A stretch of 7,000 nt of DNA, taken from positions 5,367-12,366 of the forward strand of contig MGQD01000141.1 of the NCBI GenBank assembly GCA_001797695.1, written 5' to 3'. This document shows positions 6,199 through 7,000 of the stretch, one piece after another. The DNA comes from Deltaproteobacteria bacterium RBG_13_49_15. GTDB taxonomy: Bacteria; Desulfobacterota; Desulfobacteria; Desulfobacterales; UBA2156. Position 1 is the stretch's first letter, and each line of letters starts with the position of its first letter. The position numbers and the translations under genes were made by a program. Below the pieces are notes generated by a model that saw only the letters and a program-made list of their open reading frames with translations, ran no database searches and had not been told where the DNA came from.

Positions 6199-7000
6199 AT
6201 GAACGCGTATTTGTGCGAATCGATAGGGAATAAAGAAATCAGATGCCGACTATGCAACCACCGTTGTACAATAAAGGACGGAAAACGGGGGATCTGCGGC
6301 GTTAGAGAGAATCAATCCGGCGTTTTAAAAACGCTGGTTTATGGAAAGCTTATCGCATGTCACATCGATCCCATTGAAAAAAAGCCGCTCTTTCACGTTC
6401 TTCCCGGAACTTCTTCCTATTCCATTGCAACGGTCGGCTGCAATTTCAAATGCGCCTTTTGCCAAAATGCCGAAATCTCACAGATGCCTTCAGATCGCAA
6501 CGGCGTCATTCTGGGCGACCGATGCAGTCCGAAAGAGGTAGTGGAAGCGGCAGTCAAAGGAGGTTGCCGCAGCATCTCCTACACCTATACGGAGCCGACT
6601 GTCTATTTTGAATTTGCTTATGATACCGCAAAACTTGCCCGTGAAAAGGGGCTGAAGAATATATTCGTCACCAATGGATATATGACAAAAGAGGCCCTCG
6701 ACATGATCCATCCATACCTCGATGCGGCCAATGTGGACCTGAAGGCGTTTACCGACCGGTTTTATAAAAAAATGTGCGGCGCCAGACTCGAACCGGTTAA
6801 GGAAAGCCTCATCCATATGAAATCATTAGGCGTATTTGTTGAAGTGACTACCCTTCTGATTCCGGGGTTAAACGACGACAAAGGCGAACTAAGCATGCTG
6901 GCCGGTTTTATTGTCAAATCCATCGGCCCTGAAACCCCCTGGCACATCAGCCGGTTTCATCCCACCTATCGTCTCACAGACCGCTCCGATACCCCGGTGG
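6199..7000 (+). CDS. AmmeMemoRadiSam system radical SAM enzyme (PflA-like), 3' end outside window
   Basis: A cytoplasmic 4Fe-4S radical SAM protein of the type encoded with AMMECR1-like and Memo-like proteins; the reaction is not settled to my knowledge. The frame stays open from ATG 6199 to the window edge (267 codons seen; the family is usually somewhat over 300). An N-terminal cysteine cluster, C16-x2-C19-x3-C23-x9-C33 followed by GVR, is typical of this group and may bind a second metal centre. The radical SAM motif is CNFKCAFC with C81, C85 and C88. Further family marks are YTYTEPTVYFEF (128-139), TNGY (158-161), NVDLKAF (178-184), IPGLND and, near the edge, WHISRFHPTYRL. The start is supported by AAGGAG 7 bases upstream. 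The upstream neighbour on the same strand is a methyltransferase, with a MITE-like insertion between them. A glycyl-radical-enzyme activase is the main alternative, but the N-terminal cluster and SRFHP motif favour the AmmeMemoRadiSam family. Confidence 0.9.
   Translation, partial: MNAYLCESIGNKEIRCRLCNHRCTIKDGKRGICGVRENQSGVLKTLVYGKLIACHIDPIEKKPLFHVLPGTSSYSIATVGCNFKCAFCQNAEISQMPSDRNGVILGDRCSPKEVVEAAVKGGCRSISYTYTEPTVYFEFAYDTAKLAREKGLKNIFVTNGYMTKEALDMIHPYLDAANVDLKAFTDRFYKKMCGARLEPVKESLIHMKSLGVFVEVTTLLIPGLNDDKGELSMLAGFIVKSIGPETPWHISRFHPTYRLTDRSDTPV

Overview
The window reads as chromosome from a Gram-negative, moderate-GC bacterium, most likely an anaerobe of the deltaproteobacterial/Desulfobacterota type. 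This is inferred from the mix of an oversized GlmS-like protein, a long HEAT-repeat envelope protein, an AmmeMemoRadiSam-type radical SAM enzyme, and a short intergenic element whose GTCATTCCGG / CCAGAATGAC arms resemble repeats common in proteobacteria. No rRNA, tRNA, CRISPR array, transposase or phage gene is visible.

Layout: (1) Bases 2-2803 (+) hold most of a very large glucosamine-6-phosphate synthase-like protein. Its N-terminal end lies upstream of the window. It has the class II glutamine amidotransferase domain, two SIS sugar-phosphate domains, and two blocks that ordinary GlmS lacks: about 100 residues before the conserved catalytic tail, and about 200 residues after it. (2) A 50-base gap with one G/C-rich hairpin separates it from a convergent gene at 2854-5025 (-), which encodes an exported protein of about 19 HEAT/PBS-lyase-type repeats. 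(3) A 237-base divergent region follows, then a class I SAM-dependent methyltransferase at 5263-6009 (+). (4) Bases 6031-6184 are a small non-autonomous mobile-element-like repeat. It has perfect 12-bp terminal inverted repeats, a matching 5-bp direct repeat (CAAAT) on each side, two internal hairpins and a possible outward-facing promoter. (5) Immediately downstream, with a strong Shine-Dalgarno, a radical SAM gene of the AmmeMemoRadiSam type starts at 6199 (+) and runs off the right edge.

The four genes do not form one operon: directions are +, -, +, +. Only the methyltransferase and the radical SAM gene could be co-transcribed, and the inserted element lies between them. The best items for a second look are the element with its apparent target-site duplication and its position against the radical SAM gene's ribosome binding site, and the enlarged GlmS-like enzyme, in which the catalytic tail is no longer at the C-terminus. 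The AmmeMemoRadiSam enzyme belongs to a widespread system that I know as named but without a settled biochemical role; its expected partners (AMMECR1-like and Memo-like proteins) would have to lie downstream, outside the window.
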